Numbered from the stretch's first letter, positions 37,401 through 46,900 are shown. The stretch: DNA of 64,000 nucleotides from DASWJZ01 sp963761005 (GCA_963761005.1 CAVXFK010000027.1:620001-684000); one strand, 5' to 3'. The notes: a model not told the origin generated them from the letters alone. Program-made: numbers and translations.

Positions 37401-38136
37401 AGGGAGCCACACGAGCACCGACACCTATACGATCACGCTCGACTACGATTTTGAGCCGCTGACCGATTACCTTATCGACATCCATGCGGTCGCGAAGGGT
37501 GCGCCGGCGAGTGCGCGCGGACTGGTCCACCGGATCGGCTTCACCACTTCGCGTTTCGCCGACGCCGCGGAGCTTGCGAGCTATATCGGTCCGGCGCCCG
37601 TCGAGCACCGGGTCATCCCATCCCCGGCCGCACTGTCGGCACTCCCCGACCGGCCGACCGGAGCGCAGCTCGATGAGGCGTTCCAGGCCGCCGGCCTTGC
37701 GGTCCCGCAGGTCCCGTCCTATCCGCGGGTGCAGGCGCTCTGGACCGCCGACGCGACGCCGCAACCCTTTGCCGTGGTGCTTGAATCAAGCGAGCCGCTC
37801 TGGCGCTCGCGCAAGGTTCCGACGGTCGTCGCCGCGCCGCCGGATTCGCCCGACCCGAGCCACACCTATTGGGCGTCGCGGCCGGCCGACTGGCTGAGCG
37901 TCGTGGCGAGCTCGGCACCTGTTGCGGCCGACGATCTGCCGCGCGCCGGCGTCACCCGCATCATCAGGGGGCCGGGCGGAACCCGCGCGATCGCAATCCT
38001 TGCCGCTGGCGCCCGGGGGCGCGAGGTGCGGCTCGACCTGCTGACCGCTGCCGACCTGTTGGCGCAGACGCCGCAGACCGCAGTCACCGCGACCCGCGTC
38101 TCGCTCGTGCGCGCGCCTTGGGAGGTGGAAGACTGA
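31402..38136 (+). CDS. Giant multidomain protein of unknown function (about 2244 aa) with OmpA-like segment
   Basis: One uninterrupted frame of 6.7 kb. No signal peptide or membrane segment is seen. Residues about 1-440 are beta-rich and include Ig-like stretches. Residues about 453-563 resemble an OmpA/MotB peptidoglycan-binding domain (VDGYASYEG, then NSNLSQRRRDDAMLVLRD). Residues about 780-1330 are a long array of beta-strand repeats with LGIITVDSVRVRGRLDG and LLGNSGLGIYGFLGGIGVNY, which from memory recall DUF6603-type proteins. The C-terminal third has more beta-sandwich-like domains. I chose the ATG at 31402 with AGGG eight bases upstream; a GTG stands at 31393. The stop overlaps the next ATG. 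Codon use is GC-rich and well kept, unlike the decayed DNA around it. Confidence 0.85.
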   Translation: MSLWDDLPAEARNSGQLDSLRPLLQGLNGTGPVEQTDADGTWSVYTAIENLTGPLALDPRTGAFSGGSGGSSGTLIEFRDPNVSVALGLHLTGPGGTRDGGWRVILGAPSIAIRVPVLRGAFLDAQGQLRGDPAHPIVAFVLPALRIRVQQLAGASVTVKLLSATIGGPPVDQIYEFIRMEPAYALFGPDEALGFGFRAAVLDLSGTAGPSGVPATARVMFDEWQGLYLPEVRLFVSPSGVEGLAVSAGVRDLWIGIGVHEGVTGLFEAEVVNRGSAPTISVRFHTAAGEYIADPGTGTAQLPEHSTLFVDIAGGLAPISITIVVDGVSTSDDRVAVATPASGSISITVTALDAAAHTTTRSFSAARRAAPAGAGGGDGQVTVQPTQRGSHVIVREAVSPTTVTVRLEPRASVAWSWPGGSVTGETAEVPVATGAPVVVTATFAAAAPQVANCYFQFDHPMPSEGDAYPRNPENLGDAPAPDHTHPAGGVSFQADMAARLAAIGAATLLTVDGYASYEGDDSTPKRLYNSNLSQRRRDDAMLVLRDVGFTNVQPGTVHGHADARDQTAIVGGGPTPSPGSGGWWLARIYSDPATAAEVCIAEITRSALPPPPAVDPKPPASQRPDCFRKIGVRVEFVRSTFIRGEIYGEFDIETAAESALAQGGQPALRNGPRNPSDGICTFLLRLRLSEDRGAWEVTGEFRALDADLDGLAKMDQVHANQTALDILGALSIMAPLTASATDLSPAAGAVVALGSVGLGASDLIHTHSLILRGGELKVSDGIVGPDGTTTVADRGTQVSVLLDIEVAFSFDLGIVRVDPAHPVTTRYKAIGVRSEWGNQGTSDAPEYVPLPVFDPSRGYTLDVPAGALSASPPLDELLRVLGFRVSRDNPAFLEVEVGLGVDLGIITVDSVRVRGRLDGPPLDLQLTKLAATLDIPGTIHGTGSIEFTPLGFKGAFDLTIVPVNIRASAVLAVERDPSGVTGVLIGAEVDFPVPILLGNSGLGIYGFLGGIGVNYARNEPVGSAVPALDWLQAQFGRPGGVMDPTGWQLTPGAYAFAAGMLVGTVDAGFTLHLKGIVIIEVPGPRLLLVMKADVLSLPPVLKSNQSATFLAVLDIDFGQGTITIGIVAAYEIERILKIRVPITAFFDAHAPESWLVDLGSYVDRVTVDVLDVISGDGYLMVHGNGISLPTNPALVVPNGIAVATGFHFQAVLMGSKAVGLYLEVAAGFDAILGLDPFYLAGIVYVSGELRLWIVGISASAELTVQVGKREVGGVIVTDPYVHGEVCGSVDFFFFEVKGCVSLTIGAPTTPTPDPLSLIVGVTLISRSPALVEGTGANASIEGKLADAVDMTVGGVLPLVPLDAIPAVGFRTAPTGNGNIVLGEKAFGSSGVAANPWVRIGDRWWRYELVDVTLTGPLTPAAPTGKTPSTWWKPSAVGGPTAGPTLALLDWLPTPQSVAVPYGEALTNQVTHRWGSICGDAAPPARLLWTFDGQPTGPSPIGWELAGVQWPDPADTVRTTPVAALLEVREPWRIDPVTDRMQGTQPAIVIGDAVPCYDGKRTPPDQPLKTWQSGQPLTFSNQTLPSHGSVFTDLTEQIAKGGLLRDVLATYQESAWDAGIGDPRRRIKYDCEGRLLRSPERDRPEPAPFGAPLDRERVKEIWNDTGFKPDRLADAVSLAVADDGFAKLTVLLLVPERGFGGDLVLSLRDSKGTELSVVQVTSDNFVRASNPLPATWVDPAGPWADPIMRAGRIAARVAAASHEGVLPALVTLSDLPKGTERVVIGWNRKAAQQKTEFPAFYVVAAEGLLQSEVFRFDWDTTAMDSDREALSNALTQAADDHALLVPSETYTLAVTWKAASVDQDAQPGAATAPLWAPNQTQSFQFRAASDAPTDLSPWILATTPGMNDVGVFCHEKVRIAFAEQKTAALFDAYGKELRILVRAASGHHPEPPGGGGIEAGFTIPVNVVAPYGSVSPSFGVMTPWQQAVEETLVANGQRCVTGSHTSTDTYTITLDYDFEPLTDYLIDIHAVAKGAPASARGLVHRIGFTTSRFADAAELASYIGPAPVEHRVIPSPAALSALPDRPTGAQLDEAFQAAGLAVPQVPSYPRVQALWTADATPQPFAVVLESSEPLWRSRKVPTVVAAPPDSPDPSHTYWASRPADWLSVVASSAPVAADDLPRAGVTRIIRGPGGTRAIAILAAGARGREVRLDLLTAADLLAQTPQTAVTATRVSLVRAPWEVED

Positions 38137-41100
38137 TGGCCCGCGTCGCCGACACATTCCGCTTCCGCGCCGAGGCCGTGCGCCTCAACTGGCCGTTCAT
38201 CGCCGACAACCAAGGCGGCCAGCTCAACACCGATCGCTCGAAGAGCGTGAAGGGACGCTCCGGCGACATCCGCGTGACCTGGGCCTGCGCCAAGGAGCTC
38301 GGCGTGCCCTACGGGCCCTTCACCGTGTGGATGCGCGACCCGAAGGGCGCCGCGCCGAAGGCAGTGGACTTCATCACCTGGAACACGCCGGACGGGCTGG
38401 CGTTCTGGTGGTACGGCGTCGAGGCGGCGCGGGTTCAGGTCACCTGCAACGTCAATTCGGCCGCCAATCCGGTCGGTCTCTTCCTCTCGCGGACGTCGCC
38501 TTCGCTCCACGACACGGTCGCCGCGACCGCGGTGACGCCGTTCGGAAGCACCGCGGTTTTCGATCTGCGGACTTCGGGCGCGCTCTACGGGCTGCTCGTG
38601 AACGGCTCCAATCCGCAGGTCTCGATCGTAGCGCTCGACGACGTAGTCAACGACCCGGCATGGAAGCCGCTCGAGCTCGTCGGACTGCCAGTCGATTCCC
38701 CATGGCCGGGCTCGGACTACGACACCTCGAAGCAGGGCCCGGTCGCGAGCCTGACCTCGCCGCGGGAGGCCGCTGTGCTGCGTTTGATCCGCGGTGGACC
38801 GCCGATCGGCTGGTTCCCGCTGACCCAGACCGGACGGATCGCCCCGCAATGGTCGGCTCCCGACCCAAAGGCGCTCGTTGAGGAACTGCGCAAGTTCGTT
38901 CTGCCGGAGCTCGTTGCGCTCTACGACGGGTCGGTCCCGGAATACGAGCAATGGGAAGTCTCGCAGACGCGGACGGTCATGCCGCCGCAACAGGGATCGA
39001 GGCAATCGAGCCTTCACACGACGGCCGACGTGAAGCCTTGGGCGACACTCAACATCTCCGCGCACACCGATCCGTTCCTGAATCTCGTCACGGGGTTTGG
39101 AACGGCCTATTCGCAGGAGCGCGGGCTGCCTGAGCAGATTCCGGTCGGCGGCGCGGAGTTCCTCGTCACCGCGAAGTACCGCGCGATCCTGCCGAAGGGC
39201 AAAGGCCCGGTCGAGTTCGCCGCTTACGCGCCGCAAGGCATTGCGCATGCGCAGACGCCGGCGCCGATCCCGCTCACCGCCGCGCGCTCCGGCCTTGTGC
39301 CGCCGGCCACCCCCGACGCCGCCTGGCGCGAGAGCGTGCGGGTCGGCTGGAAGCTTCCGCCGGTCACCGCTGGGCTCGGCATCCCGACGGAATCCGCCTT
39401 TGCCCGCTACGGCGCTGGTGCGAGCCAGGCGGGGGCGTTGATCGACAAGCGCGATCCGAGCGGCTGGCGGGCGCTCGTGATCAGCCCCGACGCACCGCTG
39501 GGGAAGCCCGGCCACGACCGCTCCAGCATGGTCGACGGCGGGGCCGAGATCGCGATCGGCAGCGGCGGCCGGCATGTCGGATATGCGGTCGCGGTCAGCG
39601 ACGTCTACGGGGTCTGGTCGCCGTGGCGGGACGCTCCCTATAACGGCGACGAGCCTCTGGCGGAGGGCTCGCGGCTCGTCTCGGCTGCGCTCGACACGCA
39701 CTTCGCCGGTACCAGACCAACTGCCCGGCGACGCTGAAGCTCGAGGTCGCGAGCGAATGGCAGCAGCGCCGCACGATGGCAATCGAGATCGTCGCGGTCT
39801 TCTTCCCGATGGCGACGCCGACCACGGCGCCGCCGGCCGGTCTCTCGCCCACGGGTGCCGTTCCCGCGGGATGCTTCCAGCGCAACCTCGGCATCTCATT
39901 CGCCGGAAACACGCCGAGCGGCGTAGGCTGTACGGCGACGGCGCTGAATGCCGACGGGACAGGCCCCGAGGTTCCGGGACCCGCACAGGGCGACGGCGGC
40001 CGGCGCTACAGCGTGGTTGCCGACGTGCCGACGCTCGACTTTTCCGTCACCCGCCGCTGGGGCGTTCAGCTCTGGACCCGCCGTTCGGTCTTTGTCGGCG
40101 CATCGCCGACCGGCTGGACGCCCGATGCCGCGCATCCGGCGCTGACGAGCGCCGCGAGCCCGGTGCCGGTCGCGCCGCTACCGCTTCCGCTGCCTCCCGG
40201 CGTGCCGCTCGCAAGCCTGCCGGACGCCGAAGGCCGTTCGCATGGGCGGGTGCGCTGGTCGCTGCCGGCCGCCGCTCCGGTGCGGCGCGTGATCGTCTGG
40301 GAGTGCGCGGAGACGGCGCTCCGCCAGTCCGTCGGCCTCACGCCGCGCGCGCCCGACACGGACTCGCCAGGCGTTCGTCTCGCGACGCTCTGGTCGCGGT
40401 ATGATGCCCTTCCCGCAGAGAAGCGCCGCAGTCGCTTCCGGCGGATCGCCGAAGTCGACGGCACGCTCCGCGACTACGATGCCGTCCTGCCGAAAGGCTC
40501 AACGGACATTCATCTTTTCATGACGACGGCGCTGACCGATACCGGAATTGAATCGGCCTGGCCGTCGGGTCCCGGCACGCCGCACGAACACCTGCAGGCG
40601 ATGATGGCGCCGAGGCTGAGAAGTCCGGCGCCGCCGCTCGTGCGCTCGCATCCGGCGCCGGCGGGGGAGACCGCGATCGAGCTGTCTTCGGCGAGCTCCA
40701 TTCCGGTGGCCTCGTTCCGGCTGCTTCGCACGCGCTCTGAGGCGGCGGCGCGCCGTGCGGACACGATGGGCCCGGCCTTTGCCGAGGTCGCCGTCGCGGG
40801 TCCGTCGGGGACGACGGATACCGTCACCGGCGATCCGCTCTACGCTGCGACGTGGACCGGAGTGTTCCCGTCAAGCTGGGACGACTGGTTCGTGCGCGCG
40901 ATTGCGATCCCGATCGATACCGTGCCCGTCCAGGCCGTGCGCGGACGTCCCTCGACCGCCTCGGACGCAGTGACCATCAGCGCTCCGCCGAGCGGTCCGC
41001 CCGCCCTCGCTCCGCTCGTCGTGGAGACGACGAACGCCGCGCATACCGGAATTGCGATCCGCACCTCGACGTCGGCCCCGCCGCGCACGGTTCCGGCGGG

Positions 41101-41741
41101 CGATCATCGTGTATCCGCGACCGTCGGCGGGGCCGCCGTGGCAGCCAAGGTGCTGCAGAATATTCCGGTGACCGCGCTCGCCACCCCACCGGTGTTGGCC
41201 GCGACGGAACCCGTGCTTGAGCGCGGCGCTCGCGCCGCTGGCCTTTCTCCGCTAACGCTTTGGTTCACCCGCCCGGTCGCAGCAGAATCCGGTCGACGTG
41301 GCGATCCGCGTCATCGATCCGCTCGGGCGGATGACCGAACGCACCGAGACAGTGCCGGGCTGGACGCCCCCGCCTCCATTCCGTCTGTCGCTCGTCGACA
41401 TCGTCGCAGTCGCCGGCCGAGGCGTCAGTATGACTGTTGCCTCGAACGCTCCGGTGGCGATCGCGCCGCCATATAGGCTCGCGGTGAAAGCAACTCGACG
41501 CGGCGTGCTGCCGCCGCTCCCGCACTTTCCGCCGCTCGGCGCATTGGCAGCAACGGTCGCCCTGCCAGACATTCCGCGCAGCACGGCGCTACGCCCTGGA
41601 GGGGGCATTCAATTCGGCTGGCAACCTGCTGCGAGTGGCCGCCTCTATGATATCTGGGTTCCGTTGATTGCACCGCTTACCGCGACGATCGTACTGGTCG
41701 CACCGGACGGCGGCCGCATTTCGGTCACCGCAACGGCGTGA
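38136..41741 (+). CDS. Large partner protein of unknown function (about 1200 aa), two frame breaks
   Basis: The ATG overlaps the stop of the giant gene (TGATG) with GGAGG upstream, so the two are translationally coupled. The protein begins ARVADTFRFRAEAVRLNWPF without a signal peptide and is mostly beta-rich with repeated Pro/Gly/Ser-rich linkers. The frame shifts near 39701-39712 (one base missing) and back near 41268-41274 (one base too many in a CCC run), after which IRVIDPLGRMTERTETVPGW continues to the stop at 41741. The two breaks cancel, and all three pieces have the same composition, so this is one gene. No known domain was recognised. It may form a complex with the giant protein. Confidence 0.75.
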
Positions 41742-41747
41742 GCCGGC

Positions 41748-42106
41748 GTTGCGCAGCCGGCCGGCTTCCTGAGACCGCCTCCGATTTGGCGAAAGACGCG
41801 TTGACAGAGGTCATTCTCATCACGGCGGATTATCCTGGCGATCACGCCCCAACGGATCGCGGCGTCGCGCCGGTTGTGGAGCCGGACGATTTTGGCGCGA
41901 TCCGCCCCGAGGAGGTGTTCGCCTGATCCTCTCGCCTTTCCACGGTGGCCTTGGAATGACCGGCGCCATGATATCGGCGCTCGCGCAGTGGGCGCGTCTG
42001 GAAGCTTGGCGAACAGCCTCCAGCTACCGTGCATTCGCGGCCTCATTATTCGTGGCGGCTATCACCTGCGGCGTCTTAGAGCTTCTGCAGATGTTCGTGG
42101 CAGGCA
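41748..42106 (+). repeat. Internally deleted copy of the LamG-VanZ locus
   Basis: Bases 41748-42011 match 57063-57326 almost perfectly (one difference seen, at 41925) and 42010-42106 match 58198-58294. The 873 bases between are missing here, with CG shared at the junction. The two copies lie 15.3 kb apart in direct orientation and could recombine. Confidence 0.9.
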
Positions 42107-42135
42107 ACGAGGCAGCGAACCAAAAGAACATCTGA
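41956..42135 (+). pseudogene. Miniature in-frame remnant of the LamG-VanZ gene
   Basis: The copy keeps the ATG and first 19 residues (MTGAMISALAQWARLEAWR), then jumps in frame over 873 bases to ASSYRAFAASLFVAAITCGV and ends with a new tail at a TGA, 59 residues in all. It retains one VanZ membrane segment. Since 873 is a multiple of three, the frame is preserved, but a stable function is unlikely. Confidence 0.75.
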
Positions 42136-42314
42136 GCCTGCGGGAGTGATGTCGAGAGCGTAGCTCCCACAGACGGGACACTGCTTGGACAAGCCGTCCA
42201 CGCTGGGTTGGCCGCTTAATAAAGAGCCGATGTCGTTGACAAAATCGAGGAAGAGATGACCAGCAGCTTCCTTCCTCGGCTGGCGTCGGAAGCGGCGAAG
42301 GCGCGCCTTCCATT
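42076..42314 (-). pseudogene. Truncated zinc-ribbon-like coding fragment
   Basis: On the minus strand a frame reads HLFLDFVNDIGSLLSG, then KQCPVCGSYALDITPAG and a further Cys pair, which looks like a real small zinc-binding protein. It has no start codon in frame and its last residues run backwards into the duplicated VanZ sequence, so its end is cut off at the duplication boundary. Weak evidence; function unknown. Confidence 0.35.
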
Positions 42315-42447
42315 AGGTAATCGGTAACCTCCTAAGCAGCCCGCGATAGATTTGAAAATTCAGTTCTGATTTGAATCGAGTTGGGCATCCCGAGCGGAGT
42401 CCTTCGCCTCCTGTCCTCCGTAACTCGGGCGCCCGTGCACTGACTTC

Positions 42448-42488
42448 GCGCCCTGTCCCAGCCCAGCCCCCTCCCTTGGACAGGGCGC
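42448..42488. terminator. Long-loop hairpin, possible terminator
   Basis: GCGCCCTGTCC at 42448-42458 pairs perfectly with GGACAGGGCGC at 42478-42488 across a 19-base loop and is followed by TTTC. It could end transcription or be an RNA structure in the gap after the VanZ remnant. Confidence 0.45.
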
Positions 42489-42643
42489 TTTCACTCGGAA
42501 AACCCATTTTCACCAGGGCACCCCAGAGCGCCTGCCGTCCACCGGACGGTGTCGGCGCATGTCCGACGGCACGCTTTCCGCCTCTGAACCAAGTATCATC
42601 GCATAGGACGCACCGCAGACTGGGTCGAAATCAGCGTCACCCC

Positions 42644-42688
42644 GACAGGTCGGAAGAAGTTGTGCAATGAGGTGATCATTATGCCTTC
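42644..42688 (+). repeat. 45-bp repeat with ribosome site, copy 1
   Basis: GTCGGAAGAAG and TGCAATGAGGTGATCAT are shared with 58478-58522, with three differences in 45 bases. Each copy ends with GAGGTGATCAT(T/C) followed by an ATG and a 15-codon frame starting Met-Pro-Ser. This may be a leader-peptide or small-gene start; it lies downstream of both copies of the VanZ locus. Confidence 0.6.
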
Positions 42689-42724
42689 CACCGGGAGCCC
42701 CGCAGCGCCCGCCGATATGGCCGC

Positions 42725-42853
42725 CTAGACGACCATGGAAAGGAGGGCGGTGATTGCTATGACCAGCAGGACCAGGGCCTCTCCCAAGGAGATGTTTGAA
42801 CCGAGTTTCTCCTTCCAAAGCCGATCCGAGGCCGTCTCTCGATGCCTTTGCAT
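42725..42853 (-). CDS. Small single-pass membrane protein (42 aa)
   Basis: A short frame starting MQRHRETASDRLWKEKLG, continuing into a hydrophobic stretch ALVLLVIAITALLSMVV at the C-terminus. GGGAG lies seven bases upstream of the ATG. It is divergent from the CRP-like gene, with the palindromic operator at 42912-42937 between them, so the same regulator may control it. The function is unknown. Confidence 0.5.
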   Translation of the reverse strand: MQRHRETASDRLWKEKLGSNISLGEALVLLVIAITALLSMVV

Positions 42854-42911
42854 TTGCAGCTCCCGGACGAAGTGCTAACAGCGTCGACGGTTCTCCTCTG
42901 AACGGGCGCGT

Positions 42912-42937
42912 AGATATGTGGCAATCGCCACACATCT
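42912..42937. promoter_or_regulatory. CRP/FNR-type palindrome upstream of the regulator gene
   Basis: AGATATGTGGC and GCCACACATCT, separated by AATC, are inverted copies with 10 of 11 matching bases. The centre TGTGGCAATCGCCACA has the TGTGn-N6-nCACA form of sites bound by CRP/FNR proteins. It stands 40 bases before the ATG of the CRP-like gene and is likely an autoregulatory operator. It also argues against the GTG at 42918, which lies inside it. Confidence 0.65.
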
Positions 42938-42977
42938 GGGTTCGCATCCGAAAAAATGCGGTTGGCGAGCTCAGCCG

Positions 42978-43661
42978 ATGGGTGCTGTCACGATGGAACC
43001 CGGCTCATTCTTGTCCGTGCTGGCTGAGGCGGACCGTGTTGCCTTGGAGAGTTGCTGGAAAGTCCGGAGTTACGGGCGTCAGGAGATGATCTTGGTTCAT
43101 GATGAGCCGAACCGGGATGTCTTCTTCGTCCTCGACGGCCGTGTTCGTGCGACAGCTTATTCTGAGGGCGGCAAGGCCGTTGCCTATCGAAACATTGGCC
43201 CGGGCGACATATTCGGAGAGATGGCCGCGATCGACGGAATGCCTCGCTCGGCAAGCGTCGTTGCGCTGGATCCGGTCCGGGCAGCCTCTCTCTCGGAGGC
43301 GGCGTTTCGCCAGCTCGTGAGTTCACGGCCGGGGCTCGCCTGGGCCCTGCTGACGCATTTCTCGCTTCAGGTCCGTCGCCTGACGGAGCGCGTCTACGAA
43401 TTCAGCACGCTTGTCGTTCGGAAAAGGCTCGTCCGAGAACTGCTTCGGATGGCGTCCGCCAACGCACAAGCAGCCGGCGAGGCTTCAATCGCTCCAGTGC
43501 CGACGCATGTCGACTTGGCGGCGAGAATAAGCACGCACCGGGAGGCGGTATCCCGGGAGATGAGTGCACTCCGTAGGAAGAAGCTCATAGAGCGTCGAGG
43601 GAAAGCCTTGCTTCTAAGAGACGTGAAGCTGCTCGAAAGCATTTGCAGCGCCGAAGAATAG
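42978..43661 (+). CDS. CRP/FNR-family transcription regulator
   Basis: About 227 residues. The cyclic-nucleotide-binding barrel includes DVFFVLDGRVRATAYSEGGK and the phosphate-cassette region GPGDIFGEMAAIDGMPRSAS, which has the Gly-Glu and Arg-Ser pattern of true cAMP binders. The long C-helix follows and then the winged helix with DLAARISTHREAVSREMSAL as recognition helix. No Cys cluster is present, so it is not an FNR oxygen sensor. It has its own palindrome upstream, and another CRP-type site follows the gene. A cyclase gene further down may supply cAMP. Confidence 0.88.
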   Translation: MGAVTMEPGSFLSVLAEADRVALESCWKVRSYGRQEMILVHDEPNRDVFFVLDGRVRATAYSEGGKAVAYRNIGPGDIFGEMAAIDGMPRSASVVALDPVRAASLSEAAFRQLVSSRPGLAWALLTHFSLQVRRLTERVYEFSTLVVRKRLVRELLRMASANAQAAGEASIAPVPTHVDLAARISTHREAVSREMSALRRKKLIERRGKALLLRDVKLLESICSAEE

Positions 43662-43689
43662 CTTCTCGGTCAAATCGACTTCCATCCTT

Positions 43690-43705
43690 TGTGAGAAATA
43701 TCACT
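43690..43705. promoter_or_regulatory. CRP-type binding site upstream of the subtilase gene
   Basis: TGTGAGAAATATCACT reads GTGA-N6-TCAC, a perfect dyad matching the classical CRP consensus. It is in the 293-base gap between the CRP-like gene and the subtilase gene, about 250 bases before the latter. Nothing else was recognised in that gap. Confidence 0.55.
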
Positions 43706-43954
43706 GCCTTCCGACGCCGGCCGGATTAGCACCGCGCTCTTCTGAGAGCTGTCTCCGATTTTAGCCAATACAAGCAGCAGGCACGCTCCGGTTCAAATTC
43801 TACTCAAAATGGGCGTTCAGATGGCGTCCACCTTTCATTCCATTGCACGAATGCGGCTACTGCCGCATACTTCCTCTGCAACAACGCCAACCGCGCTACG
43901 CGGCAGCATCGCTTCGCACTTGCCGCGCGGCTGCCATTTGAGAGGTGGTGGGTC

Positions 43955-46900
43955 ATGTTGCATCTCGATGACATGACGGATACGGCGCGCGCCGGACGCG
44001 TCCCAGAGAAGTGCGCGGCGCTTACCTGCAAGCATGCCGCACGATACCAGACCAGCCATGCGCAACTTGGTGCAACTGTCCTCGCGGTCGCAGCGTTCGC
44101 TGTTCTATCGCTGGGAGCCGTCCCAGCGTTCGCGCAAGAGAAAGAGACTGACACTGTCTTTGTGCAAGGGAGCAAAGAGTATCCGGCCCACATCCTGCAC
44201 GGACGCGTAGCTCTCATTCTTTCACAGGACATCCTGGACAGCCCCGAGCGCTTCGCCGCCATGCTCGACAAGCTGGGTGGCGAGACCGTACCGTTGCTGC
44301 CGCAGAACATCATTTCTGTAGCAGCGCCCGATCGCGATGATGTTCCCAGTCTCAGGGCCTTCGCCGAGTCCCTGGTCTCTTCCGAGCCGGAGGTAGTTCA
44401 GGATTTGGGCGTCTTCGTCACGTTCGGAGAGTCCGACGCGGCCTTTGTTCTCACAGGCAGCATCATCGTTCAGATCGGGGAAGACGACGATCCCAGTCTT
44501 ATCTACGAGATCGCAGGTGAATTCGGTACCAAGGTCAACGGCGGCAATCCGTTCAACTCGTGGCAATTCGTCGTCTCGCTTCCGCCCGGCGACCAGCGGA
44601 ATCCGCTCGACGTCTCCAACGCGATCAACAAGCATCGGGGCGTCAGATATGCGCTTCCGAACTTCTATGCGCCGATCGACAGGCGCAAAGCCGCCTCGGT
44701 GATCCCGAACGACACGTTCTTCCAGAACCAGTGGCATCTGAACAATACCGGCCAAGCCGGCGGCACCGTTGACGCCGATATCGATGCAGATCTGGCTTGG
44801 TCCTTTGGCTTTGGAAGCCCCGATATCGTTATCGCGGTCATCGACGATGGCTTCGAGATCGATCACCCGGATCTGATGGACAACCTATGGTTTAATACCG
44901 GTGAAAAAAACGGCAGCCCCCACGTCGATGACGACGGGAACGGCTTCGTCGATGATGTCAACGGATACGACTTCACCGGATGCAACGGTTCCTCTCCCTG
45001 CGGCGGCGGCAGGGTAACACCCTATGGGATGTTCAACCCCCATGGCACAGCGGCTGCCGGCGTCGCGGTGGCGCGTTCGGACAATTCCGAGGGCGTCTCG
45101 GGCGTCTGCCCACAGTGCAGATTCATGCCGATTTGCTCCAACGGACCCGTCTTCGCCTTCGGGCTGGCAATCGATTACGCCCGAAGGATGGGCGCGGACG
45201 TGATCTCGCTCTCGTGGGGCGCTCCCCTCAACACGCCGATGATCGGCAACGTGGTGACGGAGGTCGACAACGCGGCCGCGAACGGCCGCCATGGACGTGG
45301 CTCGGTTGTCGTGTTCGCCATGCCCAACGCGGTCGACGACTCTTGTGACAGGTACGATGCGGATATTTCCTCGTTGCCCAATGTTATCGCGGTCAGCCGC
45401 TCGACAAATCAGGATCGATTCAGTCCCGGAGGATTTGGCGACTGCATGGATGTGCTGGCGCCAACGAGTGGAGGCACGCTGCACGGCGTCACGACCGACC
45501 AGCAATGGACGAAAGGCTTCAACACGTTCGCACCGTTCTCCGGCTGTCCGTCCACGGACCCTATTCCACCACCCGACTCCAATCTCAATTATACGTTCTG
45601 TTTCCAGGGCACATCGTTTGCAGCGCCCGTGGTTGCCGGCATCGCCGGCCTCGTCCTTTCGCAGGACAAAATGCTAAACCGGACCGAGGTGCAGAAGCTC
45701 CTGCAGGATACGGCCGACAAGATCTCCAATTCCTCAGGCGCGTATTCGACCGAGACCGGCTTCTCGACTCCCCCGGGCGGGGGCCCTCCCACGCACGGCT
45801 ATGGCAGGGTCAATGCTTTTGAAGCGGTCCGAACGGTTGCAAGCGCAGCAAGCGGCGGGCGGGGCGGCGTCGATGTCTATCTGCGCGACAATCGTCTGGA
45901 CTGGGGCAACACAGAGCAACCGTCGAACGTCACCTTCGAAGCAACGCGTGGATTCATTCCGCACTGGCGGAGCGTCGACATCAAGGTCGACGCTCCGCCC
46001 TACACATCAACGCCGCCGACTACATCCGCCGACTTTGACGATTTCGTAGACGAGAGACCGCTATCCGGCACGCTCAATCGTGTCTACGTGCGCGTTCACA
46101 ATCGCGGTACGCGGCCCGCGAGCGACGTCACCGTCAAGCTGCAATGGGCGTTTGCCGGAGCGGGCCTGCCTGCGCTGCCTGCGGATTTCTGGACGGCCTT
46201 TCCTTCCGACCCGGCCGACGTTTCGATATGGCATCCGTTGCCAGCCCAGACTATCGCCTCCGTTCCCTATTCGGGTGCATCGCTTTCCGGTGGTCCTGAC
46301 GACGCCGCAGCCGTTCTGTCATTCGATTTCGATGCGCCGGAATTCGATGAGTCGCTGCCCAACCCCGATCATTATTGTCTGTTTGCCGTCATCAATGCGC
46401 CGGACGACGGGGTCTCCGACACGGCGCGAAATTCGCATGTGCCCGACTTCGTCACGCCGCGCGACAACAATGTCACCCAACGAAACGTCCATCTTCTCGA
46501 ACTCCGGACAATCGGACAGCCTCGAAGATCTGCTGATCGTGTCGAACCCTTTCGACTATCCGATCGAGACGCGTCTCACCTCTGAGCTTCGAGGGAATTG
46601 GAGGCTAACCGTCGATGGCTCCAAGCCCGGGCAGACGTTCAAGCTGCCGCCACATAAAAGCGTTCCGGTGAGGATCTCCATCCTACCCGGCGACGACAAG
46701 CCCGCCGCCATCGATGTCATCCAGTTTTACCACGGACCGGACATGGAGGAGGAAATGCCGCTCGGTGGCATGACCTATGACGTGGCCGTGCGCAAATCCC
46801 TTTCCGGCAACGACATCGCCAAGCTTATCGCCACGCACCGGTCGTTGGTTGAGACTTATCAGGAGATGGGGCGGGGAGGCCTATCGAAGCGTGATCGCTC

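Noticed and set aside
37866..39986. A 706-codon minus-strand frame antisense to the second giant-operon gene
   Set aside because: Arg-rich composition without domains; the plus-strand frame has coupling, a ribosome site and consistent composition.
31402..41741. Contractile injection or tailocin cluster
   Set aside because: No sheath, tube, baseplate or ATPase gene lies next to the giant genes, so size and beta-rich character alone do not support it.
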